Part shown: one piece after another, positions 24,062-32,974 of the stretch | Layout: every line of letters starts with the position of its first letter | Position numbering within the stretch: position 1 is the first letter of the stretch | Source: Colivivens sp963645405 | GTDB lineage: Bacteria; Bacteroidota; Bacteroidia; Bacteroidales; Bacteroidaceae | Direction of reading: 5' to 3' | Assembly (NCBI GenBank): GCA_963645405.1 | Contig: CAVISR010000021.1 | Span: 1 to 35,042 of the forward strand | Length of the DNA: 35,042 bases | Notes under the pieces: model-generated | The model's input: only the letters and a program-made list of their open reading frames with translations | Databases searched by the model: none | What the model was told of the DNA's origin: nothing | Translations under genes and position numbers: made by a program

Positions 24062-24994
24062 TTATTTGTCAGCGAGATACTTCTCTGCTTCCATCGCTGC
24101 CTTGCAGCCTGAACCTGCAGCAACGATTGCCTGGCGATAGAGAGGGTCAGCCACATCTCCGGCAGCAAACACACCGGGAATGTTGGTCTTCGGTGTGCCG
24201 TCGATGGTCTTTATGTAACCGGTCTCGTCGGTTTCAATCCAGGGCTTGAACACATCGGAGTTGGGTTTGTGACCGATGGCAAGGAAGAATCCGTCAATCG
24301 GCAGGTCGTAGTGGGATTCATCGGCTTCGCCCTTGCGATGGACAAGGTGTGCGCCCTCCACTCCGTTGTCTCCGTAGAGTCCTTCGGTGTTGGTCTCGTA
24401 GAGAATCTCAATCTTTTCGTTCTTGTCCACTCTGTCCTGCAGAATCTTCGACGCGCGGAGATAGGGCTTGCGGACAATCAGGTAGACATGGGATGCAAGT
24501 CCTGCAAGGTAGAGTGCCTCGCCGCAGGCTGTGTCGCCACCACCGACAACGGCAACCACTTTCTTGCGGTAGAAGAAGCCGTCGCATGTGGCACAAGCGC
24601 TGACGCCCTGCCCCATGTATTTCTTTTCGTCGGAGAGTCCGAGGAACTTGGCGCTTGCTCCCGTGGCAATAATTACGCAATCAGCCACAACCTCACTTCC
24701 GTCTTCAAATGCGAAGGTGTAAGGTGCTTTGCTGAGGTCGCTCTTCACGCAGATATGTTCACGGATTTCCACACCGAACTTCTCCACCTGCTGACGCATC
24801 AGGTCCATCAGGTCCTGTCCCGACAATTCCTCGGGATGTCCGGGGAAGTTCTCTATCATGTCGGTGATGGTCAGTTGTCCGCCCGGCTGAATTCCTTCAT
24901 ATACTACTGGCGCGAGATTGGCACGGCTTGCATAGATTGCAGCTGTGTAGCCGGCTGGTCCCGACCCTATTATCAAACATTTTATGTGTTCCAT
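24062..24994 (-). CDS. trxB: Thioredoxin reductase
   Basis: This 310-aa FAD protein reduces thioredoxin with NADPH. It has the FAD-binding GSGPAG (10-15), the redox pair C134-A-T-C137 and the NADPH-binding GGGDTA (151-156). The C-terminal FAD-binding part includes GVFAAGDVAD. The frame is open for 54 residues further upstream, but these are not conserved and are rich in Arg and Lys. The start at 24994 gives the standard length. The leader carries 33-nt repeats and TATATAATAAGGT immediately upstream. The NlpC/P60 gene follows after 12 bp. Confidence 0.96.
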   Translation of the reverse strand: MEHIKCLIIGSGPAGYTAAIYASRANLAPVVYEGIQPGGQLTITDMIENFPGHPEELSGQDLMDLMRQQVEKFGVEIREHICVKSDLSKAPYTFAFEDGSEVVADCVIIATGASAKFLGLSDEKKYMGQGVSACATCDGFFYRKKVVAVVGGGDTACGEALYLAGLASHVYLIVRKPYLRASKILQDRVDKNEKIEILYETNTEGLYGDNGVEGAHLVHRKGEADESHYDLPIDGFFLAIGHKPNSDVFKPWIETDETGYIKTIDGTPKTNIPGVFAAGDVADPLYRQAIVAAGSGCKAAMEAEKYLADK

Positions 24995-25004
24995 CTGTTT
25001 TCTC

Positions 25005-25077
25005 TTTCTATACCTTATTATATATGTTGAGTTCTTGTTTCTATACCTTATTAAACATATAGCGTTCTTCTTTCTAT
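25005..25077 (-). repeat. 33-nt direct repeats in the trxB leader
   Basis: Read on the plus strand, TTTCTATACCTTATTA occurs at 25005-25020 and 25038-25053, and a shortened copy TTTCTATGCC at 25071. The spacing is exactly 33 bases. On the minus strand each full copy contains TAATAAGGTATAGAAA, related to the motif found upstream of brxP and of the fimbrillin-like gene. Confidence 0.75.
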
Positions 25078-25101
25078 GCCTTCGAGCTTTGCTCGCCATG
25101 T

Positions 25102-25373
25102 AGGAGTCAGCGCTCTCCGAGCGCATAGACGATGACACTCGAACGCCAGTTCGCAATACGTTTTCGCTTTAACGCTCTCGGAGAGAGCTAGCTCCTAGCG
25201 CTGGTGCTTTCGTCGGGCGCTTGTGCACTTATTTGTCGTTCGAACGCAAGTTCGCTATGTAGGAGTCAGCGCTCTCCGAGCGCGTAGACGATGACATTCG
25301 AACGTATGTTCGCCTTTGTTTACAGCCCGCGAGCCTTCGCTCGCTTTAACGCCCTCGGAGAGGGCTGGCTCCT
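25102..25373. repeat. Mosaic of the 25-nt palindromic repeat, locus B
   Basis: Inverted copies at 25102-25126 and 25261-25285 alternate with direct copies at 25172-25196 and 25349-25373. Small palindromes such as CGAACGCAAGTTCG and CGAACGTATGTTCG sit between. The same family is found at locus A (18935-19252). The two inverted copies are each followed by GACGATGACA(C/T)TCGAAC. This is the bulk of the intergenic space between lolA and trxB. Confidence 0.9.
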
Positions 25374-25387
25374 AATTATAGGCTTCA

Positions 25388-25993
25388 TTACCTCAAGTCG
25401 ATGACATCGGCTTTCGGATATTTTGCCTTATTGAACTTGAAGGCGCTGTCTGCCTGCTTCTTGCCTTTCTTGAACGAAGTGACGCGGATTTCGATGTTGC
25501 CCTTGGTCTGTCCCATCATCACATAGGTGGGATGGTTGTTCATGCGGTTGACATGGATAATCGCCTTCTTGATGGACGACTTTGATGATGTGGCAGTGAG
25601 GACAATCTCGTAATAAGCCTTGGTGTTCTTGCCGAAAGCCACATCGTATCCGGTCTTGTAGATGCCGAGGAAGGCATACGGATTGATTTTTGCCAGTTGG
25701 GTTTGGGTTGGCTCAGTGACATTCACTTCCTCATTGTCCTTGGCATACGACCACATGGTCTTGCCGTCGAACCAAGTGATATGGTTGCTCATCTGTGTGC
25801 GGAACTTACTGCCCTGGAGCAGCACAGTGCCTTCGTCCTCGTCCTCGCCCACACGGATGACAAACTCAGCCGTGATGCTCGGACATTTCTTGTATTCTGC
25901 ATACACTTTGTCGAGTACGCTCTTTGCATCGAATGCATAGGTTGCCATTGCCACGAGAGCAAACAGCAGTGTGAAAAAATATCGTTTCATCAT
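25388..25993 (-). CDS. LolA-like outer-membrane lipoprotein carrier
   Basis: This 201-aa protein has a signal peptide (MMKRYFFTLLFALVAMATYA) and a LolA-type beta-sandwich core with the family pattern of SITAEF, then a hydrophobic sheet (KFRTQM, KTMWSY), and a central YEIVL stretch. LolA ferries lipoproteins across the periplasm from LolCDE to the outer membrane. The nearest genes are ftsK on the upstream side, in the usual Bacteroidales order, and trxB downstream. Either of the first two methionines could start it. Homologues are often annotated as a LolA-like protein. Confidence 0.9.
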   Translation of the reverse strand: MMKRYFFTLLFALVAMATYAFDAKSVLDKVYAEYKKCPSITAEFVIRVGEDEDEGTVLLQGSKFRTQMSNHITWFDGKTMWSYAKDNEEVNVTEPTQTQLAKINPYAFLGIYKTGYDVAFGKNTKAYYEIVLTATSSKSSIKKAIIHVNRMNNHPTYVMMGQTKGNIEIRVTSFKKGKKQADSAFKFNKAKYPKADVIDLR

Positions 25994-26042
25994 TGTTCTT
26001 TATTTCTTATTTCGTCTTTACCTATTGTCTTTTTCCCGGACG

Positions 26043-26196
26043 CTGACTGGAGATTTTCCGTCCTCCGGCTGAAGGGCTTTTATGCCCTGACTGGAGGCGT
26101 TTTTTTCTCTGACTGGAAAAAATTATTTTTCTGACCAGGAAAAAAATTTTCTCTGACTAGGAAAATAATTCCGGTTGACCGGAGCCATTTCCGCCG
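26043..26196. repeat. 22-nt-period tandem repeat between lolA and ftsK
   Basis: A unit beginning CTGAC(T/C)(G/A)GGAAA or close to it starts at 26087, 26109, 26131, 26153 and 26175, exactly 22 bases apart. An earlier unit at 26043 is 44 bases before 26087 and a further copy (CTGAAGGG) is off-register at 26069. The units are rich in T and A after the GG. Confidence 0.85.
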
Positions 26197-26219
26197 TCAA
26201 TTTCCAGTGTCTGTTCCCG

Positions 26220-28835
26220 CTATTTTAAATTTCGTATAATTGTATCAAGTGTATTGAAGTCCTGCACCAGCACTTCGCGTGGCTTTGCTCCAACCTGAGC
26301 GCCCACGACTCCAGCTTTCTGCAGTTGGTCCATAATCTTGCCCGCACGGTTGTAGCCGATGGAGAAATTGCGCTGGAGCATTGATGTGCTGCCCTGCTGG
26401 CTTGACACCACGAGTTTTGCACATTCCTCAAACATCGGGTCGATGTGTCCGATTGAGTCCGACGAGCCTCCGTCGCCAGAGCCGTCACCGTCGTCATCCA
26501 CCTCAGGCAGATAGGCTGCATGGCCGAAGCTCTGCTGGGTGCTGATGTACTTGCATATTCTCACCACTTCGGGCGTATCGACAAAGGCGCACTGCACACG
26601 GGTCGGGTCGCCGCCGTTGAGGTAGAGCATATCGCCTCGTCCAATCAACTGGTTGGCTCCAGGACGGTCGAGGATGATTCGTGAGTCCATCATCGCTGCC
26701 ACACGGAAGGCGATACGAGCCGGGAAGTTGGCTTTGATGGTACCGGTGATAATCTGTGCTGTAGGTCGCTGGGTGGCAATGATCATGTGGATTCCCACGG
26801 CACGTGCCAACTGGGCGATACGGCAAATCGGCAATTCTATCTCCTTGCCGGCTGTCATGATAAGGTCACCGAACTCGTCTATCACCACCACATAATATGG
26901 CATGTAATCGTGTCCCTGCATCGGATTGAGCTTGCGTGCCTTGAAGTCGGCATTGTACTCCTTTATATTTCTTACGCCTGCCATCTTGAGCAAGTCGTAG
27001 CGGTGGTCCATCAGTTTACACAGCGAGTTGAGGGTCTTCACCACTTTCTGTGTGTCGGTGATGATTGGCTCTTCCTCTTCCTCAAGCTTCGCAAGGAAGT
27101 GGTTCTCGATTGAATTGTAGACACTGAACTCCACCTTCTTCGGGTCGACCATCACGAGTTTCAGTTCCGACGGATGTTTCTTGTAGAGCAATGAAGTGAT
27201 GATGGCGTTCAGTCCGACTGACTTACCCATACCGGTGGCACCTGCAACGAGGAGGTGGGGAGCCTTGGCAAGGTCAATCATGAACACTTCGTTGGTGATG
27301 GTCTTTCCCAGTGCGCACGGCAGTTCCATCTTCGACTCCTGGTAGGTCTTCGAGTTGAGGATGCTCTCCATCGACACAATGCACTTCTTCTTGTTCGGCA
27401 CTTCAATACCGATGGTTCCCTTGCCCGGGATAGGCGCAATGATACGGATTCCCTCGGCTGCAAGGCTCAGTGCGATGTCGTCTTCGAGGTTACGGATCTT
27501 GGAGATGCGCATTCCCTCGGCTGGAGTTATCTCGTAGAGGGTGATGGTAGGTCCGATGGTGGCTTTGATGCTGCTTATCTCCACACCGAAACTGTGGAGC
27601 ACCTGTATGATGCGTTCCTTGTTGGCAGTCTGTTCGTCCATATCGATGCGCGGTTGACTGTCTTCGCTCTTGTCGAGCAGACTGAGGAGCGGATATTTGT
27701 AGTACTCAAGGTCGTGGCGCGGGTCATAAGGCGTATTGATGTTGCCACGGCTCAGGTTCTTGTCGGTTGCCGGACCCGAACTGCGTCCTACTACGGCATC
27801 AAAACCAACGGCTACGTCGACCGGAGGCTCTGGCTGCGCAGGTTCAGTGCTTCCTGTCTCAACATGGAACATATCTTCGTCTTTGCCATTGACAGATGCA
27901 ACGGGTTCGGTCTGTGTAGACCCACCCAAGTCAACTGTTGCAGATGAATCGCCGACAGTTTCATTTGCTGCAGCCGGTTGAGATTCCCCTGCCGGTTGAG
28001 CAGCTGCTGCCGCTGCTTCACGTTCTCTCTGCTTCTCTTGTGCAGTGAAGTCGATGAAGTTGATTTTCGGGTCGACAAACTCCGTGGGTTCGCCATCGTC
28101 ACCAGTCTCGCCCTCATCCTCCGACTCTTCATCATTGTCGGAATCACTCTTGCTGAGCAGACTCTCAAACGGATTGCCGAACGACTTTATACGTTCGAGT
28201 CGCATCAGGTTGCGCACAACCTCAATGGTCTTGGTGCTGAGATAAACGAGCACGAAGATTGCCACAAGAATCAGAATGCCGTAGATGCCAGGCGAACCAA
28301 TCATCAGTCCGAGCCATTTAGTGACTGCCATGCCGCTGTAGCCGCCAAGATAGAAGAAATTGTCGCCCAGTGCCGGAATGTCGCAGGCAAGGGTGCTCAG
28401 CAAGATGCTTGCCCAAATCATTGTCACTCCAAGCAGGATGAAAAGACGGATGCAGCGCAGGCGGAACGAACCGATGAGCTTCATTCCAAGCAGAACGAGG
28501 AACACCGGAACAAGGTATGCCGCAACGCCGAAGTACTTGTTGATGAACACAAAAGCAGTCTTGGCGCCAAACGCGCCGCAGATGTTGCGTGCGTGCGAGC
28601 CGCCCGAAGTCAGTTCATTGTAGAGTTCAGCAAAACTCTGAGTGTCAACTATATTATAGTCGGAGGCTCCGCTATAGAGAAACGACGAGAATGCCAGAAT
28701 CATGAACAATGCCGTGAATACAAGAATCAATCCTATCACAAACTTCACGATGGACGCCTTCGACATGATGTCGACGTCCACCACACTCGTCCTCGTCTTT
28801 TTCTGTGAGCCTTTGCTTGGTGCCTTTTTCTTCAT
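26220..28835 (-). CDS. ftsK: FtsK DNA translocase
   Basis: This 871-aa protein moves DNA at the division septum and helps resolve chromosome dimers. The N-terminus has four membrane helices (about 29-55, 100-122, 128-150 and 163-200). A long acidic, alanine- and proline-rich linker follows (about 220-370), then the motor domain with Walker A GATGMGKS (532-539) and Walker B VVVIDEF (649-655), and the winged-helix gamma domain at the C-terminus (SIGYNRAGKIMDQL). The length is typical of Bacteroidetes FtsK. The start at 28835 gives MKKKAPSKG and is placed just after a -7 promoter element. The longer open frame upstream to 28991 includes promoter sequence and is rejected. Confidence 0.96.
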   Translation of the reverse strand: MKKKAPSKGSQKKTRTSVVDVDIMSKASIVKFVIGLILVFTALFMILAFSSFLYSGASDYNIVDTQSFAELYNELTSGGSHARNICGAFGAKTAFVFINKYFGVAAYLVPVFLVLLGMKLIGSFRLRCIRLFILLGVTMIWASILLSTLACDIPALGDNFFYLGGYSGMAVTKWLGLMIGSPGIYGILILVAIFVLVYLSTKTIEVVRNLMRLERIKSFGNPFESLLSKSDSDNDEESEDEGETGDDGEPTEFVDPKINFIDFTAQEKQREREAAAAAAQPAGESQPAAANETVGDSSATVDLGGSTQTEPVASVNGKDEDMFHVETGSTEPAQPEPPVDVAVGFDAVVGRSSGPATDKNLSRGNINTPYDPRHDLEYYKYPLLSLLDKSEDSQPRIDMDEQTANKERIIQVLHSFGVEISSIKATIGPTITLYEITPAEGMRISKIRNLEDDIALSLAAEGIRIIAPIPGKGTIGIEVPNKKKCIVSMESILNSKTYQESKMELPCALGKTITNEVFMIDLAKAPHLLVAGATGMGKSVGLNAIITSLLYKKHPSELKLVMVDPKKVEFSVYNSIENHFLAKLEEEEEPIITDTQKVVKTLNSLCKLMDHRYDLLKMAGVRNIKEYNADFKARKLNPMQGHDYMPYYVVVIDEFGDLIMTAGKEIELPICRIAQLARAVGIHMIIATQRPTAQIITGTIKANFPARIAFRVAAMMDSRIILDRPGANQLIGRGDMLYLNGGDPTRVQCAFVDTPEVVRICKYISTQQSFGHAAYLPEVDDDGDGSGDGGSSDSIGHIDPMFEECAKLVVSSQQGSTSMLQRNFSIGYNRAGKIMDQLQKAGVVGAQVGAKPREVLVQDFNTLDTIIRNLK

Positions 28836-28862
28836 TTCTATACATCCATATAAAACAAGGTA

Positions 28863-28870
28863 CAAATGTA
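28863..28870 (-). promoter_or_regulatory. -7 promoter element for ftsK
   Basis: On the minus strand TACATTTG matches TAnnTTTG. The transcript would start near 28856, about 20 nt before the ftsK ATG, in the divergent space shared with the beta-helix lipoprotein gene. No good -33 box is present. Confidence 0.45.
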
Positions 28871-28972
28871 AATATTTTTTTCCACACCGCCTCGCTTCCC
28901 ACGATTTAATTTGTGAAAATCGTGCGGAAAAACAATAATAAGGAGTGTTTTGCGTTTCTAAGAGAGATAAGA

Positions 28973-30580
28973 ATGAACCAAATGAGAACAAGCAAAAGTC
29001 ACATCGCCATAACGCTGATTTGCATCCTCGCCATTGCAGCCACCGGACTGCAGTCGTGCAGCGAGGAAGAGGAATTCACCACTTCGCCCAACGGAGGGCT
29101 CAGTTTCTCGCAAGACACCATCAGTTTCGACACCATATTCACCGACGTGGGTTCGGCAACAAAGGAATTCAAGGTCTACAACCCCAACAGCAAGGGAGTG
29201 AGACTTACGTCCGTGCGGCTTGGCAGCAACGGGAGCAGCGGCTTCCGCATCAACCTCGACGGCAACTATGCCACACAATTCACTGACGTGGAGATTTACC
29301 ACGAGGACAGCATGTTCTGCTTCGTGGAAGTGACCGTCGACCCTCGCGACTCCGACTCCCCTACCCTCATCACCGACTCCATACTCTTCACGATGGAAAA
29401 CGGAATGACTCAGAAAGTGATGCTCGAAGCCTACGGACAGGACGTGGTTGTGATGAGCGGACAGACAATAAGCAGGGACACAACCCTGGCATCAGTGCGC
29501 CCAATCGTGGTGCGCGACAGTCTCGTAGTAGCCAAGGAAGCAACGCTGACCATCGCACCAGGCACTACACTCTGTTTCCACAAATATTCAGGACTGAGCG
29601 TCTACGGAACACTGAAGGCTGAAGGAACGCAGGAAAAGCCAATCACAATGAGAGGCGACCGCACCGACAAGCTCTTCACCTATCTGCCCTACGACAGGCT
29701 CGACGCACAGTGGGAAGGCATACGGCTCTATCCGGAAAGCCACAACAACTCTTTCGATTACTGCGACATCCACGGAGGGAACTATGGAATTATCGCCGAC
29801 AACGATTCGCTTGGCAACGGACTGAAGTACACAGTCCACAACTGCAAAATCCACAATGTGGCAGGCGATGCCATCTTCCTTCAGGCAACAAGAGCCACAC
29901 TGTCGAACACCCAACTGAGCAATGCAGGAGGCAACTGCGCGACAGTAATCGGAGGAACAACCGAATTCACCCACTGCACCCTTGCACAGTTCTATCCCTG
30001 GGATGCAACCCACGGCTCAGCACTTTACTTCGCCAATGTCTACAACAGCAAGGAGTTTCCGCTGACAATGATTAAGTTTGCCAACTGTATCATCACCGGA
30101 TCGTCCACAGACGAGGTCTACGGCTCGAGGATGCAGGACAGCGATGCTGCATTCAACTATCAGTTCTACAATTCCCTCGTCAACACCGTCACCACAGAAG
30201 CCGACGAGCAGTTTTTCATCAGCTGCAAGTTTGACAAAGAGGAAAAGAAGTCCGGCTATGGTTCATCGGCAAGCAAGGCAAGGGCAGATGGCTTGTATAA
30301 AGCAAAAGCAAATGGTTTGTACAAGGCAAACGGCTTGTACAGAGCTAACTCAAAAAGCACTGACGGAGAGAGTTCAGATGAAGAAATTGTGCGTGGCGCC
30401 AACTTCCGCACCATCGACAACAGCGTTTATTTCTATGATTTCCGCCTCGACTCACTGTCTGCCGCACGCAGACTGGGCGATGCCTCGCTCACTCCCGATG
30501 ACTGCAAAGTGGACATGAACGGAGTAAAGCGTCCGGCGAACAATCCCGATGCTGGCTGTTATCAATACGAGAAAGAATAG
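28973..30580 (+). CDS. Lipoprotein with predicted right-handed beta-helix
   Basis: This 535-aa protein starts at ATG 28973 (a second ATG at 28982 is also possible). It has a lipoprotein signal with GLQSC (C29). An N-terminal beta-sandwich-like region (about 40-170) is followed by parallel beta-helix repeats (about 190-420) with recurrent short strands, such as CDIHGGNYGIIADN, CKIHNVAGDAIFLQ and CATVIGG. The C-terminal 70 residues are unusual: three units of GLYKA or GLYRA in ADGLYKAKANGLYKANGLY, then a Ser/Asp-rich stretch. The fold suggests a carbohydrate-binding or -cleaving surface protein, but no catalytic residues are identified. It is divergent from ftsK. Confidence 0.8.
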   Translation: MNQMRTSKSHIAITLICILAIAATGLQSCSEEEEFTTSPNGGLSFSQDTISFDTIFTDVGSATKEFKVYNPNSKGVRLTSVRLGSNGSSGFRINLDGNYATQFTDVEIYHEDSMFCFVEVTVDPRDSDSPTLITDSILFTMENGMTQKVMLEAYGQDVVVMSGQTISRDTTLASVRPIVVRDSLVVAKEATLTIAPGTTLCFHKYSGLSVYGTLKAEGTQEKPITMRGDRTDKLFTYLPYDRLDAQWEGIRLYPESHNNSFDYCDIHGGNYGIIADNDSLGNGLKYTVHNCKIHNVAGDAIFLQATRATLSNTQLSNAGGNCATVIGGTTEFTHCTLAQFYPWDATHGSALYFANVYNSKEFPLTMIKFANCIITGSSTDEVYGSRMQDSDAAFNYQFYNSLVNTVTTEADEQFFISCKFDKEEKKSGYGSSASKARADGLYKAKANGLYKANGLYRANSKSTDGESSDEEIVRGANFRTIDNSVYFYDFRLDSLSAARRLGDASLTPDDCKVDMNGVKRPANNPDAGCYQYEKE

Positions 30581-30616
30581 AACACGGTTTTCAATACGAG
30601 CGAAGGTAACGATTTA

Positions 30617-30726
30617 TACGACCAGTTGTATTGAACGATACGAACGGTTGTATCGGCTCATACGAACGGTTGTATCGGCTTACACGAACGGTTGTATCGG
30701 CTCATACGAACGGTTGTCTTGATTCA
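30617..30726. repeat. 22-nt tandem repeat after the beta-helix lipoprotein gene
   Basis: Five 22-nt units start at 30617, 30639, 30661, 30683 and 30705. Central units read ATACGAACGGTTGTATCGGC, then TC or TT. The first and last are degenerate. The array lies in the convergent space between two genes. Confidence 0.92.
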
Positions 30727-30838
30727 GACATCAGCAATGTCTTGTTCAATGAAAAAGTAAAGTGCAATTCCAGAAGCTATGCCTTATCTAAAGACAGCAG
30801 GACTTTATCCTAAAAACGAGCAGAACAAAGACTTACGT

Positions 30839-31561
30839 TTATTCCTCCGCTGTTTCTTCCGCTGTCATTGGAAACGGACCGACATTGCGCATCTGACGCA
30901 GGATTTGGCGCTGGCGCTTGTACATGTAAGATGAAGGATTGCCGCTGTTGCGCTTAATTGGATTTGGCAATGAAGCTGCAATCAGTGCACTGCGATTGGC
31001 ATTGAGGTCGATGGCGTGGCAACCGAAATGTTCGAGCGCAACTGCCTCTGCTCCATAGATACCGTCGCCCATCTCGATGGTGTTCAGATAGACTTCCATG
31101 ATTCTCTGCTTCGACCAGAAGGTCTCAATGAGCACGGTGAAATAAGCCTCGAAACCCTTGCGCACCCATGTGGACGAGGGCCAGAGAAACACGTTCTTTG
31201 CTGTCTGCTGGCTTATGGTGCTTGCTCCGCGCACTCTGCCGGTCTTCTCACGCTCCTCCAATGCATCTTCAATCGCCTCGAAGTCGAATCCGTGATGCTT
31301 CATGAAGTTTTGGTCCTCACTTGCCACCACTGCCTGCGGAAGCGAAGGATTGATGCTGTCTAGCGGAACCCAATGGTGGGCGAGCTTCAGTTGCTTGCCT
31401 TCTTTTGCCTGGTCAACCAACCGAATGACCATCAACGGAGAGATGGGGACTTTGCAGTAGCGATAGACGAGTGTCATGGCAATCGTTGAACCAAGAAAAA
31501 ATATGAGTATCCACATTGCGGGTTTCAGCACCCATCTTATTATTCCTCTTATTATATTCAT
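30839..31561 (-). CDS. mtgA: Monofunctional peptidoglycan transglycosylase (GT51)
   Basis: This 240-aa protein polymerises lipid II into glycan strands. It has one membrane helix at about 12-33 and a GT51 domain with E82 in ASEDQNF, and then GASTISQQTAKN and EVYLNTIEMG (the latter holds the second conserved glutamate). There is no transpeptidase domain, which separates it from class A penicillin-binding proteins. The start at 31561 gives MNIIRG. A start seven residues earlier also exists. The tandem repeat array at 31.6-31.7 kb lies upstream. Confidence 0.93.
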   Translation of the reverse strand: MNIIRGIIRWVLKPAMWILIFFLGSTIAMTLVYRYCKVPISPLMVIRLVDQAKEGKQLKLAHHWVPLDSINPSLPQAVVASEDQNFMKHHGFDFEAIEDALEEREKTGRVRGASTISQQTAKNVFLWPSSTWVRKGFEAYFTVLIETFWSKQRIMEVYLNTIEMGDGIYGAEAVALEHFGCHAIDLNANRSALIAASLPNPIKRNSGNPSSYMYKRQRQILRQMRNVGPFPMTAEETAEE

Positions 31562-31611
31562 CTGACAGAGTTGGTTAATCAAGTTCTACCTTTGCGGTCA
31601 ATAAAATAAAG

Positions 31612-31721
31612 TTAAGCCATCAAACCATTGGTATTAAGTCATCAAGTCCTTGACCTTAAGCCACCAAGCCATTGACCTTAAGTCATCAAGTCCTTGACCT
31701 TAAGCCATCAAGCCATTGGCA
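31612..31721. repeat. 22-nt tandem repeat between mtgA and the OmpA-family gene
   Basis: Five 22-nt units start at 31612, 31634, 31656, 31678 and 31700. Two variants alternate as A B A B A: TTAAGCCATCAAGCCATTG and TTAAGTCATCAAGTCCTTG. The alternation implies amplification as a 44-nt pair. Confidence 0.93.
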
Positions 31722-31723
31722 TT

Positions 31724-31750
31724 AAAAAGGTGTGCGGTGACCCGCACACC
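31724..31750 (-). terminator. Rho-independent terminator of the OmpA-family lipoprotein gene
   Basis: GGTGTGCGG (31729-31737) and CCGCACACC (31742-31750) form a perfect 9-bp stem around four bases. On the minus strand it is followed by TTTTT. It lies about 60 bases after the stop codon. Confidence 0.85.
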
Positions 31751-31811
31751 AACCAAGTAATTAATTAAAACCTGAAAAAACATGGGTTAAAACCACATGA
31801 AAAAAAGGAAT

Positions 31812-32531
31812 TTACTGAAGTGTTCCGTTGTTTGCTGCCTCAATCATTGCCTTTGAAGCATAGAGATAAACCTCCACGCGGCGGTTCTGAGCCTTGCCTG
31901 CAGCTGTTGAGTTGTCGGCAACTGGGTTTGATTCGCCATAGCCAGTGCTTGATGCAATCTGTGATGATGCAACGCCAAGAGACTTCAGGTAAGAAGAAAC
32001 GGCGTCAGCGCGCTGCTGTGAGAGTGTGAGGTTCTTCTGAGTGCTCTGCTCTGCAGTGCTGTTCTTCCATCCTGCATTGTCGGTGTATCCCTGAACGGCT
32101 ACGTCCATGTCGGTATTGGCAAGGAGAACCTTGCTTGCAAACTGCTGGAGTGACTGCTTGGCTGTTGAGCTAAGTGTAGACTTGCCTGTCTCGAAGAGGA
32201 TTCCCGAGTCGAAAGTCACCTTCACTGCCTCGAGTCCGTTGTTGTCGGTAACGCTTTCCACCTGTGCATTGGCAACCTGCTCTGCTGCAGCCTTAGCCTT
32301 GTCCATCTTCTTGCCGATGAGCACGCCTGCACCTGTACCGACTGCTGCACCAATGGCTGCGCCGATGACTGTGCCGCCTGCGTTTCCGCCTACGAGGTTT
32401 CCTACCAAAGCACCGAGGGCAGCTCCGCTACCTCCACCTATGAGTCCGCCTTTGGTGGTGTTGTTCATATTACATCCTGATAAAATCATCAAAGCACTCA
32501 ACATCAGTGCCACAAACTTTGTTTTGTTCAT
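31812..32531 (-). CDS. OmpA-family lipoprotein with glycine zipper
   Basis: This 239-aa protein has a lipoprotein signal with ILSGC (C20). A glycine-zipper membrane-associated segment follows (about 28-75, rich in GG and GA steps), then an OmpA C-terminal peptidoglycan-binding domain (about 105-225, ending in AQNRRVEVYL). This order is that of YiaD-like lipoproteins that anchor the outer membrane to the cell wall. The length is typical of that family. It is a single gene with its own terminator. Confidence 0.93.
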   Translation of the reverse strand: MNKTKFVALMLSALMILSGCNMNNTTKGGLIGGGSGAALGALVGNLVGGNAGGTVIGAAIGAAVGTGAGVLIGKKMDKAKAAAEQVANAQVESVTDNNGLEAVKVTFDSGILFETGKSTLSSTAKQSLQQFASKVLLANTDMDVAVQGYTDNAGWKNSTAEQSTQKNLTLSQQRADAVSSYLKSLGVASSQIASSTGYGESNPVADNSTAAGKAQNRRVEVYLYASKAMIEAANNGTLQ

Positions 32532-32589
32532 AATGAATCGTTTTTAAAGTTTACTATCTTCGATATTACTGTTTCGATTTACTGTTACT

Positions 32590-32677
32590 CTGTTGCTGTC
32601 GTCTGATTCTGCTGTTGCCAGCGTCAGCCCTTGCTGTTGCCAGTGTCAGCCCTTACTGCTGCCAGCGTCTGCCCTTG
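32590..32677. repeat. 22-nt tandem repeat upstream of proS
   Basis: Units start at 32590, 32612, 32634 and 32656. The three last read CTGTTGCCAGCGTCAGCCCT or a close variant plus two bases. The first is degenerate, and decayed copies may continue to about 32720. The rest of the 32532-32974 intergenic space holds the proS promoter and no gene. Confidence 0.88.
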
Positions 32678-32907
32678 CTTGCTTCCGCCGCCAACGTCCT
32701 TGACTTGCCGCCGCCAGTTCCCTTCGGTCACTGCTTCGGATTGCTGCCTTCGTTTGGGTCTTGCAGTTCCGGTCGACCACAGTTTCGGAATGCAAATATC
32801 GGTCTTTTTCTTCAAACGAGAGCACATCCGACCAAAGTTTTTTCAGAAAAACCGCACATTCAATCATTTTTCGGGGCTTACGTAACAACTCGTATGGAAT
32901 TTATTCG

Positions 32908-32915
32908 TAAATTTG
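32908..32915 (+). promoter_or_regulatory. -7 promoter element for proS
   Basis: TAAATTTG matches TAnnTTTG. A transcript would start near 32922, about 50 nt upstream of the proS ATG. No good -33 box is seen. Confidence 0.45.
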
Positions 32916-32974
32916 TACTCGATTAGAAATTGGAATGGAGCTTAATCCATCATTGATTCGACAAAACAGATTTT

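Noticed and set aside
24995..25156. 54-residue N-terminal extension of TrxB
   Set aside because: It is Arg/Lys-rich, runs through the 33-nt repeats and is not part of any thioredoxin reductase. The ATG at 24994 gives the family length.
28836..28991. N-terminal extension of FtsK
   Set aside because: It covers a -7 promoter element and the divergent promoter region. The ATG at 28835 gives a standard FtsK.
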